7,409 nt of DNA from Candidatus Neoanaerotignum tabaqchaliae (GTDB lineage: Bacteria > Bacillota > Clostridia > Lachnospirales > Anaerotignaceae), in the NCBI GenBank assembly GCA_904420235.1, contig CAJFUS010000203.1:1-7409 (forward strand), in the 5' to 3' direction. The position numbers were made by a program, and so were the translations under genes. Positions 1 through 6,765 of the stretch are shown one piece after another (the stretch's first letter is position 1; each line of letters starts with the position of its first letter). The notes under the pieces were generated by a model. It was not told where the DNA came from, searched no databases, and worked only from the letters and a program-made list of their open reading frames with translations.

Positions 1-10
1 CATAACCAAC

Positions 11-26
11 GGCGTTTTTCAACGCC
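11..26 (-). other. Short hairpin with GAAA tetraloop in the pyr sense
   Basis: GGCGTT (11-16) and AACGCC (21-26) form a perfect 6-bp stem. The 4-nt loop reads TTTC on the plus strand and GAAA on the minus strand. GAAA is a stable GNRA tetraloop, whereas the plus-strand loop is of no known stable class, which hints that any functional RNA is made from the minus strand. Confidence 0.6.
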
Positions 27-65
27 TATAAAAACTACGGCTCATTCTTCGCCTCTGTTTTTATA
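27..65. terminator. Second hairpin with A-tract/T-tract arms, possible bidirectional terminator
   Basis: The arms TATAAAAAC (27-35) and GTTTTTATA (57-65) are perfect 9-bp complements. Inside, 39-41 GGC can pair with 51-53 GCC, flanked by symmetrical 3-nt internal loops and closed by a 9-nt loop. Each strand reads A-run, short GC stem, T-run, the general outline of a bidirectional terminator, but the GC part is only 3 bp, so the call is weak. Confidence 0.45.
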
Positions 66-104
66 AATTAATTCCCCTGCCTAAATCGGCAGGGGAATTA
101 ATTT
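65..104 (-). terminator. Strong hairpin just after pyrE, probable operon terminator
   Basis: A perfect 17-bp inverted repeat, 65-81 against 88-104, encloses a 6-nt loop (82-87). The inner 8 bp are GC-rich (CCCCTGCC/GGCAGGGG) and the outer 9 bp are A/T only. It starts 5 nt after the pyrE stop. In the pyr direction the GC core is followed by AATTAATTTATAAAAA, T-containing but without a clean U-run, so termination is likely but maybe incomplete. The other strand is equally structured (tail AATTAATTTGTT), so it could also stop a convergent transcript. Confidence 0.75.
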
Positions 105-109
105 GTTGG

Positions 110-772
110 TTACAGTATACAATATTTTTTCATATATTCTTCCATTTTTGGAAGCACATCTCCGTATGTTCCCTTATCTTTAAGATACTCATATATATCG
201 GAAACGGATATTATTGAGTGAACCTTAAGTCCGAACTCCTCGTTAACCTCCATTATGGCCGTTTTATTTCCATTGGCTCCAACCTCACAGCGGTTAACGG
301 ATATAAACATATCGGCAACATTAACATTGGCGGCAGATTTAAGAACAGGCATTGTCTCTCTTATAGCCGTTCCAGCAGTAATAACATCCTCCACAATTAT
401 AATTTTATCGCCGTCCTTCGGCTTATATCCCACAAGGTTTCCGCCCTCACCATGGTCTTTCGCCTCTTTGCGGTTAAAGAAATATGGCTTGTCAATTCCA
501 TATTCCTCATACATATTGGCTGCCGTTGCCGCAACAAGAGGTATTCCCTTATAGGCCGGCCCAAACATGGCGTCAAAGTTATCGCCGCATGTGTCTTTTA
601 TAAGCCTTGAATAGAATTTTGACAAAGTAGATATCTGTTTTCCGGTGCGGTAGTTTCCGGTATTTATAAAATACGGCGTATTTCTTCCGCTTTTCGTAAC
701 AAAATCCCCAAACCTAAGCACATCGGCGCTCATCATAAACTCTATAAACTCAATTTTTAACGAGTTAAGCAT
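110..772 (-). CDS. pyrE: Orotate phosphoribosyltransferase
   Basis: Transfers the phosphoribosyl group of PRPP to orotate, giving OMP, the substrate of PyrF encoded at the other end of the visible operon. It has 220 residues, close to the 210-215 usual for the E. coli-type enzyme. Visible motifs are TKSGRNTPYF (26-35), FGPAYKGIPL (70-79), the mobile catalytic loop RKEAKDHGEGG (101-111) and the PRPP-binding motif IIIVEDVITAGTA (124-136) with the acidic pair Glu128-Asp129. From memory, the N-terminus (IEFIEFMMSADVLRFGDF) and the catalytic loop resemble the E. coli/yeast branch more than the Bacillus PyrE. The ATG at 772 is supported by AAGGGGAG (779-786), six bases upstream, and by the N-terminal similarity. 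It is the last gene of the operon: its TAA stop is followed at once by a strong inverted-repeat region. PyrE commonly works as a dimer that shares the catalytic loop across the interface. Confidence 0.97.
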   Translation of the reverse strand: MLNSLKIEFIEFMMSADVLRFGDFVTKSGRNTPYFINTGNYRTGKQISTLSKFYSRLIKDTCGDNFDAMFGPAYKGIPLVAATAANMYEEYGIDKPYFFNRKEAKDHGEGGNLVGYKPKDGDKIIIVEDVITAGTAIRETMPVLKSAANVNVADMFISVNRCEVGANGNKTAIMEVNEEFGLKVHSIISVSDIYEYLKDKGTYGDVLPKMEEYMKKYCIL

Positions 773-778
773 TCAAAA

Positions 779-786
779 CTCCCCTT
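779..786 (-). promoter_or_regulatory. Ribosome binding site of pyrE
   Basis: AAGGGGAG lies in the 15-nt spacer between the pyrD stop and the pyrE ATG, 6 nt from the start. It is the only ribosome binding site of the five visible that lies outside a coding region. Confidence 0.8.
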
Positions 787-787
787 T

Positions 788-1699
788 TTAATCTATAATG
801 CCCCTTATATCCGATATATCCTTAATGCCGTTTTCAACCATAAAACTCTCTATACCGTCAACAATCTCGGCTGTGGCAAATGGATTCATAAAATTGGCCG
901 TTCCAACGGCAACCATAGTGGCGCCGGCCATTATAAACTCTATAGCGTCTTTATAATCGCATATGCCGCCCATTCCTATAATTGGCACGTCAACGGCCTT
1001 TGAAACCTGATACACCATTCTTACGGCCACCGGTTTTATGGCCGGTCCGGAAAAGCCGCCCACCTTATTATAAAGCACCGGTTTTCTTTTATTTATGTCA
1101 ATTTTCATGCCCAAAAGGGTGTTTATAAGCGAAAGAGCGTCAGCCCCGCCGCTTACGGCGGCCCTTGCTATTTCCGTAATGTCCGTAACGTTTGGCGTAA
1201 GTTTAACTATAAGCGGCTTTTTGCAGTATTTTTTAACTTCCTTAACAACCTTTTCGGCCATTGCCGGAACAGTGCCGAAAGTGATTCCTCCCTCGCTTAC
1301 ATTAGGGCATGATATATTAAGCTCAAAAAGGTCAACATCGGCCTCCGACAGCCTTTCGGCTGCCCTACAATATTCCTCTATGCTGTGTCCGCATATATTA
1401 ACTATTATTTTAGTATTGAATTGCCTTAAAAAAGGTACGTCGTTTTCAATAAAATAGTCGGCCCCCGGGTTCTGAAGGCCCACAGAATTGAGCATACCGC
1501 CGTAAACCTCGGCTATTCTGGGAGAGTTGTTCCCGTTCCATGGTTTATCGGCAACGCCCTTTACGGTTACGGCTCCCAGCTTATTAAGGTCCACAAAATC
1601 GGCATATTCCCTTCCTGAGCCAAATGTTCCCGAAGCCGTTGTAACGGGGTTTTTCATCTCAACGCCGCAAATGGCGACAGATGTTTTAATATTACTCAT
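788..1699 (-). CDS. pyrD: Dihydroorotate dehydrogenase B (NAD+), catalytic subunit, class 1B
   Basis: Oxidises dihydroorotate to orotate using FMN and hands the electrons to PyrK. The protein of 303 residues is an FMN-binding TIM barrel. Diagnostic features are TTASGTFGSG (20-29), MLNSVGLQNPG (69-79), NISCPNV (128-134) with catalytic base Cys131 (class 1 enzymes use Cys, class 2 enzymes Ser), the VKLTPN strand (165-170), SLINTLLGM (190-198), GGFSGPAIKP (214-223), and the FMN-phosphate segments IIGMGGI (240-246) and AVGTANF (264-270). An adjacent pyrK and the Cys base support class 1B. The frame stays open 26 codons further upstream into pyrK, but I choose the ATG at 1699: GAGGTG (1707-1712) is 7 nt upstream, and the resulting N-terminus MSNIKTSVAICGVEMKNPV fits the family. 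Start and pyrK stop overlap as ATGAGTAA. A 15-nt spacer leads to pyrE. Confidence 0.97.
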   Translation of the reverse strand: MSNIKTSVAICGVEMKNPVTTASGTFGSGREYADFVDLNKLGAVTVKGVADKPWNGNNSPRIAEVYGGMLNSVGLQNPGADYFIENDVPFLRQFNTKIIVNICGHSIEEYCRAAERLSEADVDLFELNISCPNVSEGGITFGTVPAMAEKVVKEVKKYCKKPLIVKLTPNVTDITEIARAAVSGGADALSLINTLLGMKIDINKRKPVLYNKVGGFSGPAIKPVAVRMVYQVSKAVDVPIIGMGGICDYKDAIEFIMAGATMVAVGTANFMNPFATAEIVDGIESFMVENGIKDISDIRGIID

Positions 1700-2468
1700 T
1701 CCAAAGCACCTCGCTTCCCATAAAAACCGGTCCGTCTTTACAAACCTTAAGGTGCTTCCAGCCGTTTTCGGATTCACTGTCTTTAATTTTTATAGCACAG
1801 CCAACGCATGCGCCTATGCCGCAGGCCATTCGCTCCTCCATGGACACCTGTACGGGAATACCATTTTTTTCTCCCCATTCAGCCACAAATTTAAGCATTA
1901 TTTTAGGCCCGCATGAGTATATCATGCCGCCTTCCGGCTTCATTTTGTCCATAAGCTCAACAACGTTTCCTTTAAATCCGGCGCTTCCGTCGTCGCTCGC
2001 CACATAAACCTTAGCGCCAAGGCTTTCAAACTTTTCAGCAAGAATAGGCGAGGATTTTGCTCCGATAAAAACCGAAACATCGCCCTCAAGATTTTTGCAA
2101 AGCTCCACCAAAGGCGGTACGCCTATACCGCCTCCGGCTATTATGTGCTTTTTAATCTCATTATTAATTTTAAAGCCGTTTCCGCATGGGCCAAGAACCT
2201 TAATTAAATCTCCCTTGTTTTTACGGCTGAAACATTCCGTTCCGTTCCCTACAACCTGATAAATCAGTGTAAGCTCGCCTTTTATGGCGTCTATCTCGCT
2301 TATGCTTATGGGTCTTGGAAGTATGCGCTCGCCAAGGCCGGTATAAAGCTCAACAAACTGCCCTGCCGCCGATAAGGCGGCTATTTTAGGGCATGTAATT
2401 TTCATTAAGTATATTTTATCGGCTATGGGCCTGTTTTCAATTATCTCGGCAAACTCAACAAGCTTCAT
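1692..2468 (-). CDS. pyrK: Dihydroorotate dehydrogenase B, FAD/[2Fe-2S] electron-transfer subunit
   Basis: PyrK passes electrons from the FMN of PyrD through a [2Fe-2S] cluster and FAD to NAD+, allowing orotate formation independent of a membrane quinone. The 258 residues match the family. The ferredoxin-reductase-like fold shows RPISIS (52-57), the FAD-binding arginine motif, AGGGIGVPPL (111-120) and YSCGP (184-188) of the pyridine-nucleotide domain. The C-terminal cluster site has Cys216, Cys221, Cys224 and Cys243, in the spacing C-x4-C-x2-C-x18-C; all four ligands are present. The ATG follows the carB TAA with no intervening base. Its GGAGG ribosome binding site (2480-2484) lies within the last carB codons with an 11-nt spacer, slightly long, so termination-reinitiation by ribosomes from carB is plausible. 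The 3' end overlaps pyrD by 8 nt. Pairing with class 1B PyrD as an alpha2beta2 complex is established for the family. Confidence 0.97.
   Translation of the reverse strand: MKLVEFAEIIENRPIADKIYLMKITCPKIAALSAAGQFVELYTGLGERILPRPISISEIDAIKGELTLIYQVVGNGTECFSRKNKGDLIKVLGPCGNGFKINNEIKKHIIAGGGIGVPPLVELCKNLEGDVSVFIGAKSSPILAEKFESLGAKVYVASDDGSAGFKGNVVELMDKMKPEGGMIYSCGPKIMLKFVAEWGEKNGIPVQVSMEERMACGIGACVGCAIKIKDSESENGWKHLKVCKDGPVFMGSEVLWNE
1707..1712 (-). promoter_or_regulatory. Ribosome binding site deciding the pyrD start
   Basis: GAGGTG encodes the Glu-Val of the PyrK tail and sits 7 nt from the ATG at 1699. It rules against the 26-codon upstream extension of the pyrD frame as the true start. Confidence 0.8.
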
Positions 2469-5400
2469 TTAATTTATATCCTCCAGTGCTATCACGTCAA
2501 CGTTATCATTTGTAATGTCGCTGTCCATAACGTCAACAAGGGCCTTTGCCGTATCAAGAGAAGTCATAAGCACTATTGAGCACTCGGCGGCAGTACGTCT
2601 TATTTTAAATCCGTCGCTGGCAGCCCTGTTGCCTTTGTTTGGAGTGTTTATTATAAGGTCTACCATTCCGCTTCTTATGGTATCAAGAACATTAGGAACT
2701 CCCTCGCTTATTTTTCTAACAACCTTAACGCCGTTTATGCCGTTTTCCTCCATAAAGCGGGCTGTGCCGTCGGTTGCCAAAAATCTGTATCCCAGCTTTT
2801 CAAGCTTCTGAGCGATAGGCAGAAATTCCTCAAAATCCTGTGGCTTAATAGTAACAAGGGCTGTGCCGTTTCTTTTCGGCACAACAGTTCCGGCGGCTAC
2901 AAAGCCTTTGTAAAGGGCGTGTTCAAAATCCCTTCCAACACCAAGTATCTCGCCTGTTGAACGCATTTCAGGCCCAAGGCTTACCTCAACCTGCGGAAGC
3001 TTCTCTGTTGAGAACACAGGAACCTTTATGCACACCTTTGACGGCTCTTTGCATATTCCGCCTTCATATCCCAAATCTTTAAGCTTGGCCCCAAGCATAA
3101 CTTTTGTGGCTATGTCTATAATAGGCACTCCCGTAACCTTGCTTATATAAGGAACCGTACGGCTTGAGCGCGGGTTAACCTCTATTATATTAAGCTCGCC
3201 GTGATAGTCTATGAACTGTATGTTAATCATACCTATAACCTCAAGGGCAATAGCTATTCTTCTTGTTTCGTCAACAATCTGGGCCTTAATCTCATCTGAT
3301 ATATGCTGAGGCGGATATATTGATATGGAGTCTCCCGAGTGAACTCCGGCTCTTTCAAGGTGTTCCATTATGCCGGGTATAAGTATTTCCTCTCCGTCGC
3401 ATATGGCGTCAACCTCAATCTCGCGGCCAAGAAGGTATCTGTCAATAAGCACAGGGTTTTTGCTGTCTTTTGCAAAAGCCTCTGTAAGATATTTTGTAAT
3501 CTGCTCTTTGTTATAGGTTATTTCCATTCCCTGTCCGCCAAGAACGTATGACGGGCGCACAAGAACCGGATACCCCAGCTCCTCGGCAGCGGCAAGGCCC
3601 TCGGCAAGATTCCAAACCGCTTTTCCTTTAGGACGTTTAATGCCAAGGGATTCAAGTATCTCGTCAAACTTCTCCCTGTCCTCGGCGGCATCAATCTGCT
3701 CCGGCTTAGTGCCGAATATAGGAATATTCATTTCCCTAAGGAATTTAGCCAGCTTTATGGCAGTTTGTCCGCCAAACTGAAGTATGAGTCCATCGGGCTT
3801 TTCTTTCTCAACAATGTTAAGCACATCTTCTTCCGTAAGCGGCTCAAAATACAGTTTATCGGAGGTGTCAAAGTCTGTTGAAACCGTTTCAGGGTTGTTG
3901 TTTATTATAATTGTCTCAACACCGGCTCTCTTCAGCGCAAGAACACTGTGAACCGAGCAATAGTCAAACTCAATGCCCTGGCCTATTCTTATAGGGCCGG
4001 AGCCTATAACTATAACTTTTTTGTTGCTGCTTACAACAACTTCATCGTCCCTGTCGTATGTGGAGTAGTAATAAGGCGTAACGGCCTCAAACTCTCCGGC
4101 GCATGTGTCAACCATTTTATAAACTGGAAGAACGCCGTATTTAACCCTAAGTTTGTATATTTCCGGCGGCTTAACACCAAGTATGTCGGCCATTCCTTTG
4201 TCGGAGAAACCGTATGTTTTGTATCTTCTTAAAGTTTCCTCGTCAATGTCCTCAAACTTAAGCTGTTTAAGCTCTTCTTCCATGTCAACAATATTTTTGA
4301 TTTTCTTAACGAAGAACTTGTCCATTCCCGTAATCTCGCATACCATGTCAACCCTGTATCCGCGTCTTAAAAGCTCGGCCAAGTCGAAAAGTCTCTCGTC
4401 ATCAGGAACAGCTACTCTCTTTTTAAGCTCCGCCAAAGTTTTGGACTGGCTGTATTTTCTTTGAAGTGTATACTGGCCAATTTCAAGGGAGCGGACGCCC
4501 TTTAAAAGAGCCGACTCAAAGTTGTTTCCAATGGCCATAACCTCGCCGGTGGCCATCATTTTTGTTCCAAGATTTCTTTTTGCCGTTTTAAACTTGTCAA
4601 ATGGCCATTTAGGAATTTTGCAAACCACATAGTCAATGGCCGGCTCAAAGCAGGCGTATGTCTTTTTTGTAACGGCGTTTTTAATCTCGTCAAGCCTGTA
4701 TCCAAGGGCTATTTTAGCGGCAACCTTGGCTATTGGGTATCCCGTTGCCTTGGAAGCCAAAGCCGACGAGCGGCTTACACGAGGGTTAATCTCTATTACG
4801 GCATATTTAAAACTGTTCGGGTCAAGGGCAAACTGCACGTTGCAGCCGCCTTCTATTTTTATTGAATCTATAATGTCTATGGCGGCCTTTCTAAGCATTT
4901 GATACTCGTGGTCGGCAAGTGTTTGGGCCGGAGCCACAACTATTGAGTCGCCTGTGTGAACGCCCACAGGGTCCACGTTTTCCATTGAGCAGACAGTTAT
5001 GCAGTTTCCGGCCCCGTCTCTCATAACCTCAAACTCTATTTCCTTCCAGCCCTTAATGCTTCTTTCAATAAGCACCTGTCCAACGCGGCTTAAATGAAGG
5101 CCCTGAGAGAGTATCTCCCTTAACTGGTCTTCGTTTTCGGCAATTCCGCCGCCTGTGCCGCCCAGTGTGTATGCGGGACGTATTATAACCGGATAGCCTA
5201 TCTTATCTGCAAAAGCCACACCGTCGTCTATATTTGTAACTATTTCGCTTTCAACTATGGGCTGATTTGTTCTTTCCATAAGGCGTTTGAACGAATCCCT
5301 GTCCTCGCCCTCTTTTATGGACTCTATGGAGGTTCCAATTACTCTTACGCCGTATTTTTGAAGTATGCCTTTGTCGTAAAGCTCGCAGGATATATTAAGG

Positions 5401-5684
5401 CCTGTTTGGCCGCCCATTCCGGCTATAAGGCTGTCCGGACGTTCTTTGGCTATAACCTTCTCAACAAAGTCAACTGTAAGAGGCTCGATATATGTATGAT
5501 GAGCCATGCCCCTGTCCGTCATAATAGTGGCTGGGTTGCTGTTTACAAGCACAACCTCTATGCCCTCGCTTTTAATGGCCTCAACAGCCTGAGTGCCGGA
5601 ATAGTCAAACTCCGCCGCCTGTCCTATAACAATAGGGCCGGAGCCTATAACAAGAACTTTCTTAATTGTATTATCCTTAGGCAT
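2469..5684 (-). CDS. carB: Carbamoyl phosphate synthetase large subunit
   Basis: Makes carbamoyl phosphate from bicarbonate, ammonia supplied by CarA and two ATP; this is the first committed step of the operon's pathway. The 1071 residues match the full-length family. The domains in order are: a carboxyphosphate ATP-grasp half (about 1-400; GSGPIVIGQ at 14-22, NPATIMTD 50-57, GGTGGG 175-180, EINPRVSRSSALASKATGYP 298-317), an oligomerisation domain (about 400-550), a carbamoyl-phosphate ATP-grasp half (about 555-935; GSGPIRIGQG 561-570, GGQGME 716-721, EVNPRSSRTVP 835-845) and a C-terminal MGS-like allosteric domain (about 940-1071; ATDGTA 970-975, INTPNKGN 1012-1019). The two halves are visibly homologous, as expected from the ancestral internal duplication. 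The start is the ATG at 5684, giving MPKDNTIKK; AAAGGGG (5693-5699) sits 8 nt upstream. A TTG six codons earlier is in frame but consists of that ribosome binding site region. It overlaps carA by 8 nt (ATGCCTAA) and its TAA directly abuts the pyrK ATG. The effector (probably a pyrimidine nucleotide) cannot be read from the sequence. Confidence 0.98.
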   Translation of the reverse strand: MPKDNTIKKVLVIGSGPIVIGQAAEFDYSGTQAVEAIKSEGIEVVLVNSNPATIMTDRGMAHHTYIEPLTVDFVEKVIAKERPDSLIAGMGGQTGLNISCELYDKGILQKYGVRVIGTSIESIKEGEDRDSFKRLMERTNQPIVESEIVTNIDDGVAFADKIGYPVIIRPAYTLGGTGGGIAENEDQLREILSQGLHLSRVGQVLIERSIKGWKEIEFEVMRDGAGNCITVCSMENVDPVGVHTGDSIVVAPAQTLADHEYQMLRKAAIDIIDSIKIEGGCNVQFALDPNSFKYAVIEINPRVSRSSALASKATGYPIAKVAAKIALGYRLDEIKNAVTKKTYACFEPAIDYVVCKIPKWPFDKFKTAKRNLGTKMMATGEVMAIGNNFESALLKGVRSLEIGQYTLQRKYSQSKTLAELKKRVAVPDDERLFDLAELLRRGYRVDMVCEITGMDKFFVKKIKNIVDMEEELKQLKFEDIDEETLRRYKTYGFSDKGMADILGVKPPEIYKLRVKYGVLPVYKMVDTCAGEFEAVTPYYYSTYDRDDEVVVSSNKKVIVIGSGPIRIGQGIEFDYCSVHSVLALKRAGVETIIINNNPETVSTDFDTSDKLYFEPLTEEDVLNIVEKEKPDGLILQFGGQTAIKLAKFLREMNIPIFGTKPEQIDAAEDREKFDEILESLGIKRPKGKAVWNLAEGLAAAEELGYPVLVRPSYVLGGQGMEITYNKEQITKYLTEAFAKDSKNPVLIDRYLLGREIEVDAICDGEEILIPGIMEHLERAGVHSGDSISIYPPQHISDEIKAQIVDETRRIAIALEVIGMINIQFIDYHGELNIIEVNPRSSRTVPYISKVTGVPIIDIATKVMLGAKLKDLGYEGGICKEPSKVCIKVPVFSTEKLPQVEVSLGPEMRSTGEILGVGRDFEHALYKGFVAAGTVVPKRNGTALVTIKPQDFEEFLPIAQKLEKLGYRFLATDGTARFMEENGINGVKVVRKISEGVPNVLDTIRSGMVDLIINTPNKGNRAASDGFKIRRTAAECSIVLMTSLDTAKALVDVMDSDITNDNVDVIALEDIN
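2480..2484 (-). promoter_or_regulatory. Ribosome binding site of pyrK inside carB
   Basis: GGAGG in the Leu-Glu-Asp codons near the carB end is 11 nt from the pyrK ATG. The carB stop TAA fills the last three bases before that ATG, so a terminating ribosome sits on the new start. Confidence 0.75.
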
Positions 5685-6765
5685 TATCGCCACCCCTTTC
5701 AATCACTTCAATAAATCTGTCAAAAAGGAAGCCGGAATCGAGAGGTCCCGGGCAGGCTTCCGGATGGAACTGCACGCTGAAAATAGGCAGGGTTTTGTGC
5801 CTTATGCCCTCTATTGTGTCGTCGTTTATATTAACAAAAGCCGCTTCAACGCCTTCCGGAAGGTCGCATACAACATACTCGTGGTTTTGGCTTGTTATAT
5901 ATACCCTTCCCGTTTTAAGGTCCTTAACAGGGTGGTTTCCGCCATGGTGGCCAAACTTCATCTTTTTGGTGTCTCCGCCAAGGGCAAGATTAATAAGCTG
6001 ATTTCCCATGCATACGCCTATAAGCGGCTTTTTGCCAACTATCTGCTTAACCATCTCAATAATCTCGGGCACATCTTTTGGGTCTCCAGGGCCGTTTGAG
6101 AGGAAAACGCCGTCAGGGTTTACCGCCAATATCTCTTCCGCCGGTGTGAAGGCAGGGAACACCGTAAGGCGGCAGCCTCTTTGAACAAAGCCCTTTATAA
6201 TTCCCTTTTTGGTTCCCATGTCTATAAAGGCTATATGTTTTCCCGGGCCAGGTATCTCATATTTTTCCTTAATTGTAACTTCTCTTATAACGTTTTTGTT
6301 ATTAAGGCTGTCAAACTTCATTTTAATTTGGCCTTCCGTAAGGTCGCCGCCTCTAAGGGTTATAATTCCCTTCATTGTTCCAACGTCCCTTATGGTTTTT
6401 GTTATGGCCCTTGTGTCAACGCCTTCTATGCCCGTAACTTTGTTTTGTCTTAAAAAGTCGTCCAAGTCCATTTCGCACCTGAAATTGCTTGGGTAATCAC
6501 ATTTTTCCCTAACAACAAAGCCCTTAAGTTTCGGCCCGTCAGACTCCATGTCGTCAAGGTTTATTCCGTAGTTTCCTATAAGTGGGTATGTCATAACAAC
6601 AATCTGACCGGCGTATGAAGGGTCTGTAAGCAGCTCCTCATAGCCTGTCATTCCGGTGTTAAAAACTACCTCGCCAACAGTTTCTTTAATATAGCCAAAA
6701 GCCCTGCCGGAAAATCTCATGCCGTTTTCAAGTATAAGCTCGGCCTTAATGGTTTTCTCACTCAT
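5677..6765 (-). CDS. carA: Carbamoyl phosphate synthetase small (glutaminase) subunit
   Basis: Hydrolyses glutamine and channels ammonia to CarB for carbamoyl phosphate synthesis. The protein has 362 residues, usual for the family. The N-terminal CPSase small-chain domain (about 1-150) includes FNTGMTGYEE (35-44) and the conserved TYPLIGNYG (59-67). The class I glutamine amidotransferase domain (about 175-360) carries NGPGDP (224-229), the nucleophile elbow GVCMGNQ with Cys252, and QFHPEACPGP with His334 and Glu336 completing the triad. The residue three after the nucleophile is Asn255, where E. coli and most homologues have His; this is unusual but outside the triad. I place the start at the ATG at 6765: AAGGAG (6775-6780) lies 9 nt upstream of it, whereas it directly touches another in-frame ATG at 6774, which is too close to use. 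The start shares one base with the pyrF stop, and the gene end overlaps carB by 8 nt. The stoichiometric CarA-CarB pairing fits this coupling. Confidence 0.97.
   Translation of the reverse strand: MSEKTIKAELILENGMRFSGRAFGYIKETVGEVVFNTGMTGYEELLTDPSYAGQIVVMTYPLIGNYGINLDDMESDGPKLKGFVVREKCDYPSNFRCEMDLDDFLRQNKVTGIEGVDTRAITKTIRDVGTMKGIITLRGGDLTEGQIKMKFDSLNNKNVIREVTIKEKYEIPGPGKHIAFIDMGTKKGIIKGFVQRGCRLTVFPAFTPAEEILAVNPDGVFLSNGPGDPKDVPEIIEMVKQIVGKKPLIGVCMGNQLINLALGGDTKKMKFGHHGGNHPVKDLKTGRVYITSQNHEYVVCDLPEGVEAAFVNINDDTIEGIRHKTLPIFSVQFHPEACPGPLDSGFLFDRFIEVIERGGDNA
5693..5699 (-). promoter_or_regulatory. Ribosome binding site deciding the carB start
   Basis: AAAGGGG within the carA 3' end is 8 nt from the ATG at 5684. 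The in-frame TTG at 5702 immediately precedes this site and has no comparable purine tract at proper distance, so the ATG is the start. Confidence 0.8.

Larger units (their letters stand above)
3..112 (-). other. Predicted four-way-junction (cloverleaf) element after pyrE
   Basis: TAACCAAC (3-10) is the exact reverse complement of GTTGGTTA (105-112), giving an 8-bp closing stem. Between the arms lie three hairpins end to end: 11-26, 28-64 and 65-104, leaving only base 27 unpaired at the junction. The minus-strand copy of the closing stem begins with the pyrE stop codon TAA. All pairs were read directly from the sequence. Whether the RNA or DNA folds this way, and its function, are inference. 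Alternatives are a run of independent terminators or a small inverted-repeat mobile element; the element has TA at both edges (3-4 and 111-112). No protein-coding gene is visible in 1-109. Confidence 0.5.

Noticed and set aside
218..610. Plus-strand open frame opposite pyrE (and a similar one at 255-554)
   Set aside because: It is antisense to a clear enzyme gene, has no recognisable motif and reads as a complement shadow.
1700..1777. 26-codon N-terminal extension of PyrD from an ATG at 1777
   Set aside because: It lies wholly inside pyrK, has no family similarity, and a well-spaced GAGGTG precedes the ATG at 1699.
2469..5684. Internal repeat in carB as a possible recent duplication
   Set aside because: The similarity between the two halves (GSGPI.IGQ, E.NPR.SR) is the ancient ATP-grasp duplication found in all CarB proteins.
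5685..5702. Alternative TTG start of CarB
   Set aside because: The six extra codons are made up of the ribosome binding site itself; the MPKDNTIKK start fits the family.
5358..5714. Plus-strand open frame opposite the carA/carB junction, and others at 3948-4232, 4153-4464 and 6181-6496
   Set aside because: All lie antisense to conserved enzyme coding sequence, with no convincing ribosome binding site and no recognisable family.
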